The notes: generated from the letters alone by a model not told the origin. DNA of 34,348 nt from Candidatus Sungiibacteriota bacterium (GCA_016206285.1 JACQRW010000011.1:1-34348), one strand, 5' to 3'; counted from the stretch's first letter, positions 1-7,271 are shown. Program-made: numbers and translations.

Positions 1-1
1 C

Positions 2-526
2 ATTACAGACACCACTGCCAATCTTGCCGCGCATCTCAATATGCAAGGCCATAGAATCCTTGATGTATCAAAGATTTCAGGCTATCTGGGCAAGTGGAGC
101 ATAGATGAGGAGGGGACCCTCATGACTACCAAGGTGGTGACGGATGAGGTGGTGACAAAGGTGCTTAAAGCGCAACATGCCATATTTGGTTCTGCAGAGA
201 AGCCGGAGGGGATTACTATTTATGATAAAGCGACCAGCCAGCCCAAGTGCGTGATTGTAGAAAACGATGTTATTAAAATTGCATCCGGCGCGTGCGATGC
301 TCTATCTCCACCTCCCCCAGCCCCTTCTTTACAAGGAGGGGAAGCAGGAGTGGTAGCTCCTGCTTCGATAGCGGAACCCGAACCCGAGCCACCAGTGGTG
401 AACGCAGTTGAACCAACTCCGCCTGCGGAACCGGAAGCGACTCCGGAACCGGAAGCAACCTCGCCTGCCGCATCTGAACCAGCTCCCGAAACTCCACCCG
501 AAACCACGCCTCCGGCAGTGGAATAA
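2..526 (+). CDS. C-terminal part of a large surface/extracellular protein (5' end outside window)
   Basis: The frame is open from the first bases and has no start in the window, so only the last ~174 residues are present; the first internal ATG is at 41. The visible part has a compact segment (around LGKWSIDEEGTL, then GITIYDKATSQPKCV) followed by a Pro/Glu/Ala/Thr-rich tail of about 75 residues. I recognise this ending as typical of long secreted or surface proteins in Parcubacteria, in which a short beta-rich module with a TIYD motif precedes a low-complexity tail. The function is unknown. The tail has no LPXTG or terminal hydrophobic anchor. A similar style of protein begins at the other end of the window (33770). 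Confidence 0.7.
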   Translation: MTDTTANLAAHLNMQGHRILDVSKISGYLGKWSIDEEGTLMTTKVVTDEVVTKVLKAQHAIFGSAEKPEGITIYDKATSQPKCVIVENDVIKIASGACDALSPPPPAPSLQGGEAGVVAPASIAEPEPEPPVVNAVEPTPPAEPEATPEPEATSPAASEPAPETPPETTPPAVE

Positions 527-550
527 CGACTGAAAAAACTATCTGTTTTT

Positions 551-599
551 ATCTCACGATTTTCTCCCAAATCTCCATTTCCCCGCAAACTCGTGAGAT
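551..599. repeat. Perfect 9-bp inverted repeat with 31-nt loop
   Basis: ATCTCACGA at 551-559 is exactly repeated in reverse as TCGTGAGAT at 591-599. It lies 25 nt after the stop of the surface-protein gene. It is followed by an A-run rather than a T-run, so it is not a normal plus-strand terminator. Its role is unclear. Confidence 0.5.
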
Positions 600-719
600 G
601 AAAAAAATATGAAAAAAGATTTCCATGACGCGCCTTTTGGACAGCAAACGCCTTTTGCGTAAAATTAATGTTCTCTCGATAAAGGAGTTTAAAGAATTAG
701 ATGAAAAATTTGATATGTT

Positions 720-776
720 GGTAAAACAGACGATCCCGCCATTGCTGGCGGGATCTCGGAGGCCGAAGCCGTTTGT
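720..776 (-). ncRNA. Candidate short non-coding transcript
   Basis: The minus-strand promoter at 783-810 should start RNA near 776. The next ~55 nt hold two hairpins: a small GGC-TTCG-GCC stem-loop, then GATCCCGCC/GGCGGGATC (732-755), followed by GTCTGTTTT, which resembles an intrinsic terminator. No protein is encoded. This is inference from promoter plus terminator only. Confidence 0.3.
732..755. repeat. 9-bp perfect hairpin GATCCCGCC-N6-GGCGGGATC
   Basis: Stem 732-740 pairs with 747-755 without mismatch. Read on the minus strand it is followed by GTCTGTTTT and could end a transcript. A shorter relative (TCCGCC-ATTT-GGCGGA) occurs inside the dispersed repeat near 20495-20510, so it may belong to a repeat family. 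Confidence 0.6.
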
Positions 777-782
777 AGGATA

Positions 783-810
783 AGTATATCAGAATCAAAA
801 ACTATGTCAA
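783..810 (-). promoter_or_regulatory. Sigma70-type promoter, minus strand (TTGACA-N16-TATACT)
   Basis: On the minus strand TTGACA (805-810) and TATACT (783-788) are 16 nt apart, close to consensus. No protein-coding gene follows on that strand, which suggests a small RNA. Confidence 0.5.
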
Positions 811-944
811 GTTGTCCATCTATGGAAAACCAAAAAATCTCCCCTACCACCAAGAAAATTCGCGGTTAGTATTGGGATTTGGAGATTGAGATTTGATGAG
901 CAATTAGAGCAATTAGGTCAATTAGAAATTACTTCAACAAGCCC

Positions 945-2687
945 ATGACCAATCGCGAAATCGCAAACATATTGTACGAGATGGCGATGTTCTTTGAGAT
1001 GGAAGGCGCGGCTTTCAAGCCGGCCGCGTACGAGCGGGCTGGCCAGTCTATCGAATCGCTGGATACGGAGCTTGCCGGATTGTATCGCGAAAAAGGGAGA
1101 AATGCATTTGCGGATATCCCTGGCGTGGGAAAGGGGATTGCGGACCATCTGAAGGAGCTTTTAGAAAAAGGCGATTTTCGCGAGCATGCGGCGCTCGTTA
1201 AAAAGTACCCGGTCAAGATTGCCGAGCTTGCGGCCGTGCAAGGCGTGGGGCCGAAAATGATCAAACTGCTCTGGCAGAAACTGAAAATTAAAAATCTTGC
1301 GGATCTTGAACGCGCGGCAAAAGCCGGAAAAATCCGCACGCTGCCCGGGCTTGGCGAAAAGTCGGAACAAAAAATACTGAAGGGAATCGAATTTTTGAAA
1401 ACATCCGGCGGGCGGAAGCTGCTGGGCTCGATTTTGCCCGAAGTGCGTACGCTTGAGAGTCTGGTCCGTTCGTTTCCGGAGACGGAAGAGGCGGCTGTTG
1501 CCGGATCCATACGCAGGAGAAAAGAAACTATAGGAGATATAGACATTTTGGTTGCGTCGTCACAGCCGGAGGCGGTCATGCAAAAGTTTCTCGCGCTTCC
1601 CATTATCTCGCACGTGTACGGGCATGGGCAGACCAAAACCAATGTGCGGCTCAAGAACGGTTTGGATGCGGATTTGCGCGTGGTGCCGAAAAAGTCATGG
1701 GGTGCGGCACTCAACTACTTTACCGGCTCCAAAGAACACAATGTGGCGCTTCGCGAGCGCGCGATCAAAAAGGGATGGAAGCTCAATGAGTATGGATTGT
1801 TTTCCGCCAAAGGCGGACAGGCCGGCGCGAAAATGGTTGCAGGAAAGACTGAAGAGGAGCTCTATAAAAAACTCGGGCTTCGGTATATTGAGCCGGAATT
1901 GCGGGAAAATATGGGTGAGATCGAAGCGGCTCGCATGAACAAGCTACCGCATCTGATCGGGTATGGAGATATTCGCGGAGATCTGCAGGTGCAGACTGAC
2001 TGGACAGACGGGGATAATTCGATTGAAGAAATGGCGCTAGCCGCGTCTGACGCGGGGCTTGAGTACATTGCGATCACGGATCACACCCAGTATCTTGCTA
2101 TGACCAGAGGGCTTGATGAAAAAAAAGTCATCAAGCAAATGGCGGAAATTGACCGCGTGAACAAAAAACTGCGTGGCCGGGCGATCACGTGCCATGTGCT
2201 CAAAGGAACTGAGTGCGATATTCACAAAGACGGCTCGCTTGATCTAACCGACGATGTTCTCTCAAAACTTGATGTGGTCGGAGTCTCGATCCACTCGTAT
2301 TTCAAGCTCTCGCGCGAAGAGCAGACAAAACGCGTGATTCGCGCCATGGAAAACCCGCATGTTGATATTGTTTTCCATCTGACCGGCCGGCTGATTAACA
2401 AGCGGCCGCCCGTTGACGTGGATATTGATGCGATCATTGCCGCGGCAAAACGCACCGGTACTGTATTGGAAATCAACGCATCGCCGGAGCGGCTTGATCT
2501 GAAAGACGAGTACATTCGAAAATGCGTGGAAGCAGGGGTAAAAATGACCATAGACTCGGACGCGCATGCAGCCGATCATTTTACATTTCTCGAATACGGC
2601 ATAGCCCAGGCCCGCCGCGGCTGGGCGACCAAGAATGATATTATCAATACGCGTCCGCTCAAGGACTTTTTGCAGGCTCTGAAGTGA
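945..2687 (+). CDS. polX: DNA polymerase X family with PHP exonuclease domain (PolX)
   Basis: A 580-residue protein of the usual PolX length, acting in gap-filling DNA repair. Order: helix-hairpin-helix elements (IPGVGKGIADHL, VQGVGPKMIKLL, LPGLGEKSEQKIL; about residues 55-145), the Pol X palm with GSIRRRKETIGDIDIL carrying Asp198 and Asp200 and a third acidic pair near 241-243, then a PHP domain from about 345. PHP metal ligands ITDHTQ, GTECD, SIHSYF, FHLTGR and DSDAHA are visible, but the first motif, normally DLHxH, reads DLQVQ (Gln348, Gln350). The polymerase part should be active; the 3'-5' exonuclease may be altered. ATG 945 has no Shine-Dalgarno. It is followed by an independent promoter, so it is probably monocistronic. 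Confidence 0.93.
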   Translation: MTNREIANILYEMAMFFEMEGAAFKPAAYERAGQSIESLDTELAGLYREKGRNAFADIPGVGKGIADHLKELLEKGDFREHAALVKKYPVKIAELAAVQGVGPKMIKLLWQKLKIKNLADLERAAKAGKIRTLPGLGEKSEQKILKGIEFLKTSGGRKLLGSILPEVRTLESLVRSFPETEEAAVAGSIRRRKETIGDIDILVASSQPEAVMQKFLALPIISHVYGHGQTKTNVRLKNGLDADLRVVPKKSWGAALNYFTGSKEHNVALRERAIKKGWKLNEYGLFSAKGGQAGAKMVAGKTEEELYKKLGLRYIEPELRENMGEIEAARMNKLPHLIGYGDIRGDLQVQTDWTDGDNSIEEMALAASDAGLEYIAITDHTQYLAMTRGLDEKKVIKQMAEIDRVNKKLRGRAITCHVLKGTECDIHKDGSLDLTDDVLSKLDVVGVSIHSYFKLSREEQTKRVIRAMENPHVDIVFHLTGRLINKRPPVDVDIDAIIAAAKRTGTVLEINASPERLDLKDEYIRKCVEAGVKMTIDSDAHAADHFTFLEYGIAQARRGWATKNDIINTRPLKDFLQALK

Positions 2688-2709
2688 TGGTTGTGTATAC
2701 GTATGGAGC

Positions 2710-2738
2710 TTGACCCCGCCCGCGGAATTGTATATACT
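2710..2738 (+). promoter_or_regulatory. Promoter of the toxin-antitoxin pair (TTGACC-N17-TATACT)
   Basis: TTGACC at 2710-2715 and TATACT at 2733-2738 are separated by 17 nt. Transcription would start near 2745, giving a ~22-nt leader before the antitoxin ATG at 2767. Confidence 0.65.
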
Positions 2739-2766
2739 TGCTGTATCTACATAATTATCTATTGCC

Positions 2767-3024
2767 ATGACTACCAAAGTTCAAAAGTGGGGAAACAGTC
2801 TTGCGGTCAGAATCCCTAAAGAAATGATACGGCGTCTTGCCTTGAGAGAGGGAAGCGGTATTGTGGTGCGCGAGCATAAGGACACAATTATTATTCGTCG
2901 GCAAGAACGGCAGGATCGTTTCATAAGTAAAAATGACTGGAGACAATATCTCATTCCCATTAGTCGTAAAAAAGAGAACGTAAGCGGCGCGATAGACCAC
3001 ATTTTATATGGTGCATCTCGTTGA
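2767..3024 (+). CDS. AbrB/MazE-type antitoxin
   Basis: 85 residues. The N-terminal half (MTTKVQKWGNSLAVRIPKEM, then LALREGSGIVV and DTIIIRR) is the swapped-hairpin AbrB/MazE DNA-binding fold, in which the protein normally binds its own promoter. The C-terminal half should hold the toxin. It overlaps the downstream PIN gene by 17 nt, the standard arrangement of a VapBC-like module with antitoxin first. Autoregulation at the promoter 2710-2738 is expected from the family. No Shine-Dalgarno is seen before ATG 2767. Confidence 0.85.
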   Translation: MTTKVQKWGNSLAVRIPKEMIRRLALREGSGIVVREHKDTIIIRRQERQDRFISKNDWRQYLIPISRKKENVSGAIDHILYGASR

Positions 3025-3388
3025 TAGTTCGGTGTGGGTAGCCCTCTTTCTTGACTTTGATACTCAACACCGAAAAGCTGAACAAACAATCCCAAAACTA
3101 TCCGGCATGATCTATCTGCCGTATTGTGTCATTGCGGAGGTTACGACAATACTTGCCTACAAACATTCCAAGCGGTTGGCCGACAATTTTATTGCGTATG
3201 TAAAAGACAATCGCGACCTCAAGATTGTCAATAATGATGCGCTTGACGAAATGGGATTTTACCCGACGATCCCGCATAAACTGTCCTTTACAGATGCAGC
3301 GCTTATTTTTCTCTCCGACAAGCTTGGTGCATCGCTCGTTACATTTGACAAACAACTCGCGCGGATAGCGAAAAAGGTGAAAACATAG
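3008..3388 (+). CDS. PIN-domain ribonuclease toxin (VapC-like)
   Basis: 126 residues, typical VapC length. The four acidic positions of the PIN active site can be placed: Asp6 (VDSSVW), Glu44 (VIAEVTT), Asp96 (SFTDAAL) and Asp114 (VTFDKQL). Family members are Mg-dependent endoribonucleases that cut tRNA or rRNA when free of antitoxin. The start overlaps the antitoxin end (ATG 3008, GTG 3011 also possible), so translation is probably coupled. The family and pairing are clear; the RNA target cannot be told. Confidence 0.88.
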   Translation: MVHLVDSSVWVALFLDFDTQHRKAEQTIPKLSGMIYLPYCVIAEVTTILAYKHSKRLADNFIAYVKDNRDLKIVNNDALDEMGFYPTIPHKLSFTDAALIFLSDKLGASLVTFDKQLARIAKKVKT

Positions 3389-3415
3389 AAATATAGCAAC
3401 AGAAATTGAAAAAAT

Positions 3416-4165
3416 ATGATAGAGTTGCCATCGCATCAAAATCAAAACTATCTGCTTGATGTTGAGAATCTCTCGATTATCATCGACCGCGAGGAGATTT
3501 TGCATGGCGTTTCGTTTTCCGTTGAACAGGGAGAGGCGCTGGTCGTGATCGGGCCAAATGGCGCCGGCAAGACCATGCTGTTTCGCGCCCTGCTCGGGTT
3601 GGTGCCGTATCAGGGGATGATCACATGGCAAAAAGGCGTCAGTATCGGTTATGTGCCGCAAAAATTTTTGATTGACCGGTCGCTGCCCATGACCGTACAG
3701 GAATTTTTTCTCTTGAAATCAAAGAAGTTCTGGCAGCCGGGAAGCGAATTTCTTGCCCATATCAGCCATGAGCTTTCAATCGTGGGGCTGCATGATGCTA
3801 TTTTGCAAAAATCGGTCAGCGAGCTTTCCGGCGGAGAATTTCAACGCGTGCTGATTGCCTGGGCCATGCTCAACCACCCTGATGTGCTGTTGTGCGATGA
3901 GCCGACTGCCGGGATAGATGCGGAAGGGGAGCAGACCGTGCATGCCATCCTTCATCGTTTGCAGGAGGAGCGCGGCACCACCGTTATTCTGATCTCGCAT
4001 GATTTGAATGTGGTGTATCAGTACGCCACCAATGTATTGTGCCTCAATAAGAAAATGATTTGCCATGGCGCGCCGCAAGAGGTCTTAAATCCGCAGGAGC
4101 TTGCCAAGATTTACGGCGGCGGAACATTCTACAACCATCCGAAGAACGTAGAACATAAAACATAG
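3416..4165 (+). CDS. Metal ABC transporter ATP-binding protein (ZnuC/MntB-like)
   Basis: 249 residues. Walker A GPNGAGKT (46-53), ABC signature LSGGE (137-141), Walker B VLLCDEPTAG (from 157) and the switch His in LISHDLN are present. It pairs with the permease 16 nt downstream, which is of the zinc/manganese (FecCD-fold) type, so it should power import of Zn or Mn. No substrate-binding protein is found beside it. The last codons (PKNVEHKT) are formed by the word-like tract GTAGAACATAAAACATAG that also occurs between genes here, so the C-terminus may have been extended by intergenic sequence. Confidence 0.88.
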   Translation: MIELPSHQNQNYLLDVENLSIIIDREEILHGVSFSVEQGEALVVIGPNGAGKTMLFRALLGLVPYQGMITWQKGVSIGYVPQKFLIDRSLPMTVQEFFLLKSKKFWQPGSEFLAHISHELSIVGLHDAILQKSVSELSGGEFQRVLIAWAMLNHPDVLLCDEPTAGIDAEGEQTVHAILHRLQEERGTTVILISHDLNVVYQYATNVLCLNKKMICHGAPQEVLNPQELAKIYGGGTFYNHPKNVEHKT

Positions 4166-4181
4166 GACATAGAACAAACAA

Positions 4182-4949
4182 ATGGAAGCATCACTTCTTG
4201 AAACATTGCTTATTGCGCTGGTTGTCGGCGCCGCATCAGGCGCGGTGGGCTCGTTTATTTTGCTCAAACGCATGGCGCTGGTGGGCGACGCGCTCTCGCA
4301 CGTCGCATTGCCGGGGATCGCCCTCGCGCTCATCTATCATTTTGATCCGTTTTGGGGGGTGCTGTCGTTTCTTTTGGCTGCCGCAATTCTCGTCTGGTAT
4401 CTTGAACAGCACACGCGCCTGCCGTCCGATGCGCTGGTTGGTTTGCTTTTTACCGCGAGTCTTGCCATCGGTATCCTGTCCCTTCCCGGCGAGGAGATTC
4501 TTGATTCGCTTTTTGGCGAGTTCCCCAGTCTTGATCCGCTGACGTTTGCGTCTGTGATCGCGGCCGGAATCGTACTCACGGCGCTCGCATTTTTCCTGAC
4601 GCGGAAATTTTTGTTTTCTATCGTCTCAAATGAACTTGCCCGCGTACAGGGAGGGGGAAGCAGGGTGCAGCAGCTCGTCTTGCTTCTTATTTTTTCCGGC
4701 GTGGTGGCGCTTGGCATCAAGCTCGTCGGCACGCTCCTGATGGGCGCACTCACTATCATCCCCGCATCCATTGCAAAAAATATCAGCACGAGTGCTCGCA
4801 GCTATATTCTTTTAAGTACCCTGCTCGGTGCCCTTATCGCCGCTGCAGGCGCATTTGCGAGCCACGCTTTTCACCTTCTGCCCGGCCCCACGATCATACT
4901 TCTGGGTGTCGGAGTCTTTGTCTGCTCGCTGATTTTTTGGAGGGAATAA
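4182..4949 (+). CDS. Metal ABC transporter permease (ZnuB-like)
   Basis: 255 residues and almost wholly hydrophobic, with about 7-8 membrane segments. Segments such as GAASGAVGSFILLKRMALVGDALSHVALPGIAL and VALGIKLVGTLLMGALTIIPASIA match the ABC-3 family that moves Zn, Mn or Fe. It follows the ATPase gene in the same direction and should form the transporter core with it. The solute-binding subunit is missing locally and may be encoded elsewhere. Confidence 0.88.
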   Translation: MEASLLETLLIALVVGAASGAVGSFILLKRMALVGDALSHVALPGIALALIYHFDPFWGVLSFLLAAAILVWYLEQHTRLPSDALVGLLFTASLAIGILSLPGEEILDSLFGEFPSLDPLTFASVIAAGIVLTALAFFLTRKFLFSIVSNELARVQGGGSRVQQLVLLLIFSGVVALGIKLVGTLLMGALTIIPASIAKNISTSARSYILLSTLLGALIAAAGAFASHAFHLLPGPTIILLGVGVFVCSLIFWRE

Positions 4950-4966
4950 AAATTTATGAAATTAAA

Positions 4967-4994
4967 AATAACCCCGACATATGCCGGAGTTATT
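4967..4994. terminator. Terminator hairpin between convergent genes
   Basis: AATAACCCCGAC and its near-complement flank an ATAT loop (10 of 12 pairs). On the minus strand it is followed by a T-run, so it should end the infC-rpmI-rplT transcript. It may also slow plus-strand transcription from the permease gene. Confidence 0.7.
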
Positions 4995-5020
4995 TTAAGA
5001 ATTTTTAAAACGAGCTCACA

Positions 5021-5368
5021 TTATTTCTTTACCGCAGCGAGTACTTTTCCAAAAGCAGACGGGTGGTTTTCGGCAAGATCGGCAAGGATTTTGCGGTCAA
5101 GTTCGATCTTCTTTTCTTTGAGTGCGCCGATGAATGCGCTGTACGACATGTCTTGGCTGCGGGTTGCGGCGCCGATTTTCACCTGCCAGAGGCGGCGGAA
5201 ACTGCGCTTTTTCTGCTTGCGTCCCACGAATGCATTTGGCCATGCGTGCAGCAGGGCCTGCCGCGCAAGCTTTTCTTTATTTTTCTGCCCCCAACGAAAT
5301 CCCTTTGCATATTTGAGCAATTTTTCGCGGCGCTTATGGGCTATGGTTCCTCGTTTAACTCTGGTCAT
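5021..5368 (-). CDS. rplT: 50S ribosomal protein L20
   Basis: 115 residues, full length. The start MTRVKRGTIAHKRREK, the block AKGFRWGQKNKEKLARQALLHA and the C-terminal globular part (YSAFIGALKEKKIELDRKILADLA) are diagnostic of bL20, an early 23S rRNA-binding protein. It is third in infC-rpmI-rplT, 87 nt after rpmI. In many bacteria L20 represses this operon; no leader structure for that was identified here. Confidence 0.97.
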   Translation of the reverse strand: MTRVKRGTIAHKRREKLLKYAKGFRWGQKNKEKLARQALLHAWPNAFVGRKQKKRSFRRLWQVKIGAATRSQDMSYSAFIGALKEKKIELDRKILADLAENHPSAFGKVLAAVKK

Positions 5369-5455
5369 AAATCACGATGCACGTAACACGTAGCACGATA
5401 CACAAGAAATGCCAGTCCTATTTCCTCTCTATCGTTTTACGTTCTCTGTTTTACG

Positions 5456-5635
5456 TTAATTATTAGCGTATGCTCTCATTTTTTTCGCAAGAGCAGGGGT
5501 AAAGCCGAGCATGCCTTTTTTGCGGCCTTGTTCGCCCTGGCCTTTCTTTGCATTAAAATGATTATGTCCCGCGCGGCGGCGGAGCACTTTTCCGGTTCGG
5601 GTGAATTTAATTCGTTTGAGAACAGCTTTTCGCAT
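5456..5635 (-). CDS. rpmI: 50S ribosomal protein L35 (short, divergent)
   Basis: 59 residues, too short for many gene callers. The core KRIKFTRTGKVLRRRAGHNHFNAKK matches the bL35 pattern KRFK.TGTGK..RR.AG..H...KK. It lies between infC and rplT, the canonical position. The N-terminus is about six residues shorter than usual (MRKAVLKRIKF), and no in-frame start exists upstream. The C-terminal half (GMLGFTPALAKKMRAYANN) is less conserved. ATG 5635, TAA 5456-5458. Confidence 0.9.
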   Translation of the reverse strand: MRKAVLKRIKFTRTGKVLRRRAGHNHFNAKKGQGEQGRKKGMLGFTPALAKKMRAYANN

Positions 5636-5701
5636 TGAAGTAGGGTTTAGAGTCGAGGGTATGGGGTATAGAAAAGAACTCTACACCCTAATACCTCAAC
5701 C

Positions 5702-6211
5702 CTATTTTTTCGTTATAACCGCAAGCAATCCATGGGGAAGGCGTTTTGGAGCAAGCTCTACGGTAAAATCCGTGGGAATCATTTCGAGAAACGCATTAAA
5801 TTTTTCAAGCGCCAGCGCACCATGGGCTTTCTGCCTGCCGACCAGCTTCATGTCTATGCGCACTTTGTGGCCTTCGTCAAGAAATTTCTTGATGTTCTTG
5901 GCTCGAAGCTCGAGATCGTGGGTGCCGGTCAGAAACCCGATCCGTATTCCCTTTACCTCGCTCGTATCTTTATGTTTCTTGCCCTGCTCGCGCTCGTTTT
6001 TTTCCCGCTCGTACCGGAACTTCCCATAGTCCATGATCTTGCATACGGGCGGCTTCACAGTCGGGGCGATCTCGATAAGATCAAGCCCGCGTTCGTTGGC
6101 GAGACGAAGTGCGTCGGTGGTTTCCATCACGCCCAGATTCGCGCCCTCGTCGTCAATGACTCGGATCGGGGTCGTGCGGATAAGTTGATTGATACGATAG
6201 CGTCGTTGGAT
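5702..6211 (-). CDS. infC: Translation initiation factor IF-3, probable AUC start
   Basis: 169 residues from the proposed start. The N-domain (RRYRINQLIRTTPIRVIDDEG...LGVM...ALRLANERGLDLIEIAP), PPVCKIMDYGKFRYE linker start and C-domain (VKGIRIGFLTGTHDLELRAKNIKKFL) are all present. IF-3 polices the start codon on the 30S subunit. The frame stays open up to 6442, but that would overlap tmRNA. The promoter at 6255-6283 would start RNA near 6248, and between there and the first IF-3 residues there is no ATG, GTG or TTG. ATC at 6209-6211, giving (M)QRRYRINQ, fits best. Escherichia coli infC uses AUU for autocontrol, so a rare start here is credible. No Shine-Dalgarno is seen. Confidence 0.9.
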   Translation of the reverse strand: MQRRYRINQLIRTTPIRVIDDEGANLGVMETTDALRLANERGLDLIEIAPTVKPPVCKIMDYGKFRYEREKNEREQGKKHKDTSEVKGIRIGFLTGTHDLELRAKNIKKFLDEGHKVRIDMKLVGRQKAHGALALEKFNAFLEMIPTDFTVELAPKRLPHGLLAVITKK

Positions 6212-6254
6212 AGTAAAAAAGTTTAAAAAACTGATAAATAGCCTTACGTATGGG

Positions 6255-6283
6255 ACTATACAGGATAGGGGGAATAAAGTCAA
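6255..6283 (-). promoter_or_regulatory. Promoter of infC-rpmI-rplT (TTGACT-N17-TATAGT)
   Basis: On the minus strand TTGACT (6278-6283) and TATAGT (6255-6260) lie 17 nt apart. Transcription would begin near 6248, inside the over-long infC frame and ~37 nt before the proposed AUC start. Confidence 0.75.
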
Positions 6284-6357
6284 TGCATTCTCGTAGGCTG
6301 ACCTTGCAAGTGGTTTACCACGAGCGAGTGACGAACGTAAGTGAGGAACGAGTCGAG

Positions 6358-6757
6358 TGGAGATGGGGGGAATCGAACCCCCGTGTGAAAGATGTTGTGC
6401 TGGCACTGGTACGAGCGTAGCCGTGTTTGGTATCCAGGGCAAAGGTAGAAATGCGGCAAAATCCTTTGGCTGGTTTCCGGTATGATGTCAGCTGCCGCTC
6501 CCGGAGAATGGCAACTTAAGCTTGCGGTATGACACTGGCTGATCTGTCCTGCAAGCCGGACAGGCCAATGGCATGAGCTTAACTTTCGTTAGGCAAATGC
6601 GGGAGCAAATTGAGCCGCGCCAAACCAGTTGACGGCAACTCCTTTTGCTTTTTCAGATACGTTTGCACGTATTGGTCGGAGGGATTGGTACGAGGTTCCC
6701 TGCCACCCTCGACTCGATGCGTCACACGCCATGCCCTCATCGAAGCCGATCATCCCC
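6358..6757 (-). ncRNA. ssrA: Transfer-messenger RNA (tmRNA)
   Basis: About 400 nt on the minus strand. The 5' end GGGGATGATCGGCTTCGATG pairs (GGGGATG with CATCTCC) with the 3' end, which carries the T-arm GGGGGTTCGATTCCCCC and a discriminator A at 6358. The tRNA-like domain is thus complete; CCA is not encoded. An internal tag frame lies at 6589-6666. It rescues stalled ribosomes with SmpB, whose gene lies just upstream (12 nt) on the same strand. Confidence 0.95.
6589..6666 (-). other. tmRNA tag-peptide reading frame (25 residues)
   Basis: From resume codon GCA (6664-6666) the frame reads ANVSEKAK ... and ends FAPAFA before TAA at 6589-6591, with a second TAA shortly after. Length and an Ala-terminated hydrophobic end fit a proteolysis tag, though the end is AFA rather than the common LAA. 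The resume codon is inferred from similarity to the usual GCA-AAC start. Confidence 0.8.
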
Positions 6758-6768
6758 AAAATAAAAAT

Positions 6769-7215
6769 TTATCGTGTTTTCAAAGTCCGTTCAATCTCGC
6801 GCTTGGACTCGCGCTGTTTGATAACCTCGCGCTTGTCGCTGCTCTTTTTATGCCTGCCAAGTCCGATCAAAAGCTTCACATAGCCCGATTTATTATACAT
6901 CTTCAAAGGCACCATTGTCAATCCTTTGCGCGCCGCGCCGCCAATGAGCGATTTGATTTCTTTTGTATGCAGCAGCAGCCGCCGCGTGCGCGAAGGATCG
7001 TAAGTCTTGGGCGCGTTGGCAAGCTGAAATGCCGGTATGGTCGCGCCGATGAGCCATGCCTGGTTGTCCCGGATGATTGCAAATGAGCCGCTGATTTGGG
7101 CGTGTCCCGCTTTTGCGGACTTTACCTCAAAACCGAACAGCTCAATACCGGCCTCGATAGTCTCGAGAATTTCGTAATCAAATCTTGCCCGGCGATTTTC
7201 TATTACGGTTTCCAT
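6769..7215 (-). CDS. smpB: SsrA-binding protein SmpB
   Basis: 148 residues. Typical blocks are ENRRARFDYEILETIEAGIELFGFEVKSAKAGHAQISGSFA, then AFQLANAPKTYDPSRTRRLLLHTKEI and a basic C-terminal tail. SmpB binds tmRNA and takes it to stalled ribosomes. ATG 7215 is chosen because it aligns with the family N-terminus (METVIENRRARF); a GTG at 7242 would add nine residues. The stop lies 12 nt before the tmRNA 5' end, so both are probably expressed together. The divergent gene at 7311 has its own promoter in the gap. Confidence 0.95.
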   Translation of the reverse strand: METVIENRRARFDYEILETIEAGIELFGFEVKSAKAGHAQISGSFAIIRDNQAWLIGATIPAFQLANAPKTYDPSRTRRLLLHTKEIKSLIGGAARKGLTMVPLKMYNKSGYVKLLIGLGRHKKSSDKREVIKQRESKREIERTLKTR

Positions 7216-7243
7216 GATCCAATTCTGTCCTTTTTTATCCACT

Positions 7244-7271
7244 TTGAAAAGAGTTGGATGGGTGGTATACT
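7244..7271 (+). promoter_or_regulatory. Promoter of SIMPL gene (TTGAAA-N16-TATACT)
   Basis: TTGAAA at 7244-7249 and TATACT at 7266-7271 are 16 nt apart, giving a start near 7278 and a ~33-nt leader. Confidence 0.6.

Larger units (their letters stand above)
625..783 (+). other. Doubtful 52-residue ORF
   Basis: An ATG at 625 opens a 52-codon frame (MTRLLDSKRL ... RRPKPFVG). Residues 20-35 (KEFKELDEKF) look protein-like, but the C-terminal third (IPPLLAGSRR) is encoded by the palindrome at 732-755. It may be a fragment of a decayed gene ending in a repeat, or chance. No Shine-Dalgarno or promoter was found upstream. Confidence 0.15.
527..944. other. 418-bp intergenic region with hairpins and a minus-strand promoter
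   Basis: No convincing protein gene is seen. It holds a perfect 9-bp inverted repeat (551-559 with 591-599), a strong hairpin at 732-755, a consensus-like promoter on the minus strand (783-810), and AT-rich word-like sequence just before polX. A 52-codon plus-strand ORF (625-783) is present but runs through the hairpin and has no ribosome binding site. Confidence 0.6.

Noticed and set aside
220-588. Minus-strand ORF opposite the surface-protein tail
   Set aside because: Gly/Ser/Val-rich reverse reading of the Pro/Glu-rich tail; no support.
723-736. CAGACGATC near 727 as a fourth copy of the unit 1 palindrome
   Set aside because: Only the 9-nt CAGACGATC is shared; the flanks belong to a different hairpin.
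929-1714. 261-codon minus-strand ORF opposite polX
   Set aside because: Shadow of the PolX frame, with low-complexity Ser-rich translation.
2746-2757. CTACATAATTAT near the antitoxin start as a third relative of the unit 2 repeat
   Set aside because: Only about 11 AT-rich positions match and there is no palindrome; chance is likely.
5702-6442. infC starting at ATG 6442 (246 residues)
   Set aside because: The extra 77 residues overlap the tmRNA 3' end and the infC promoter and do not resemble IF-3.
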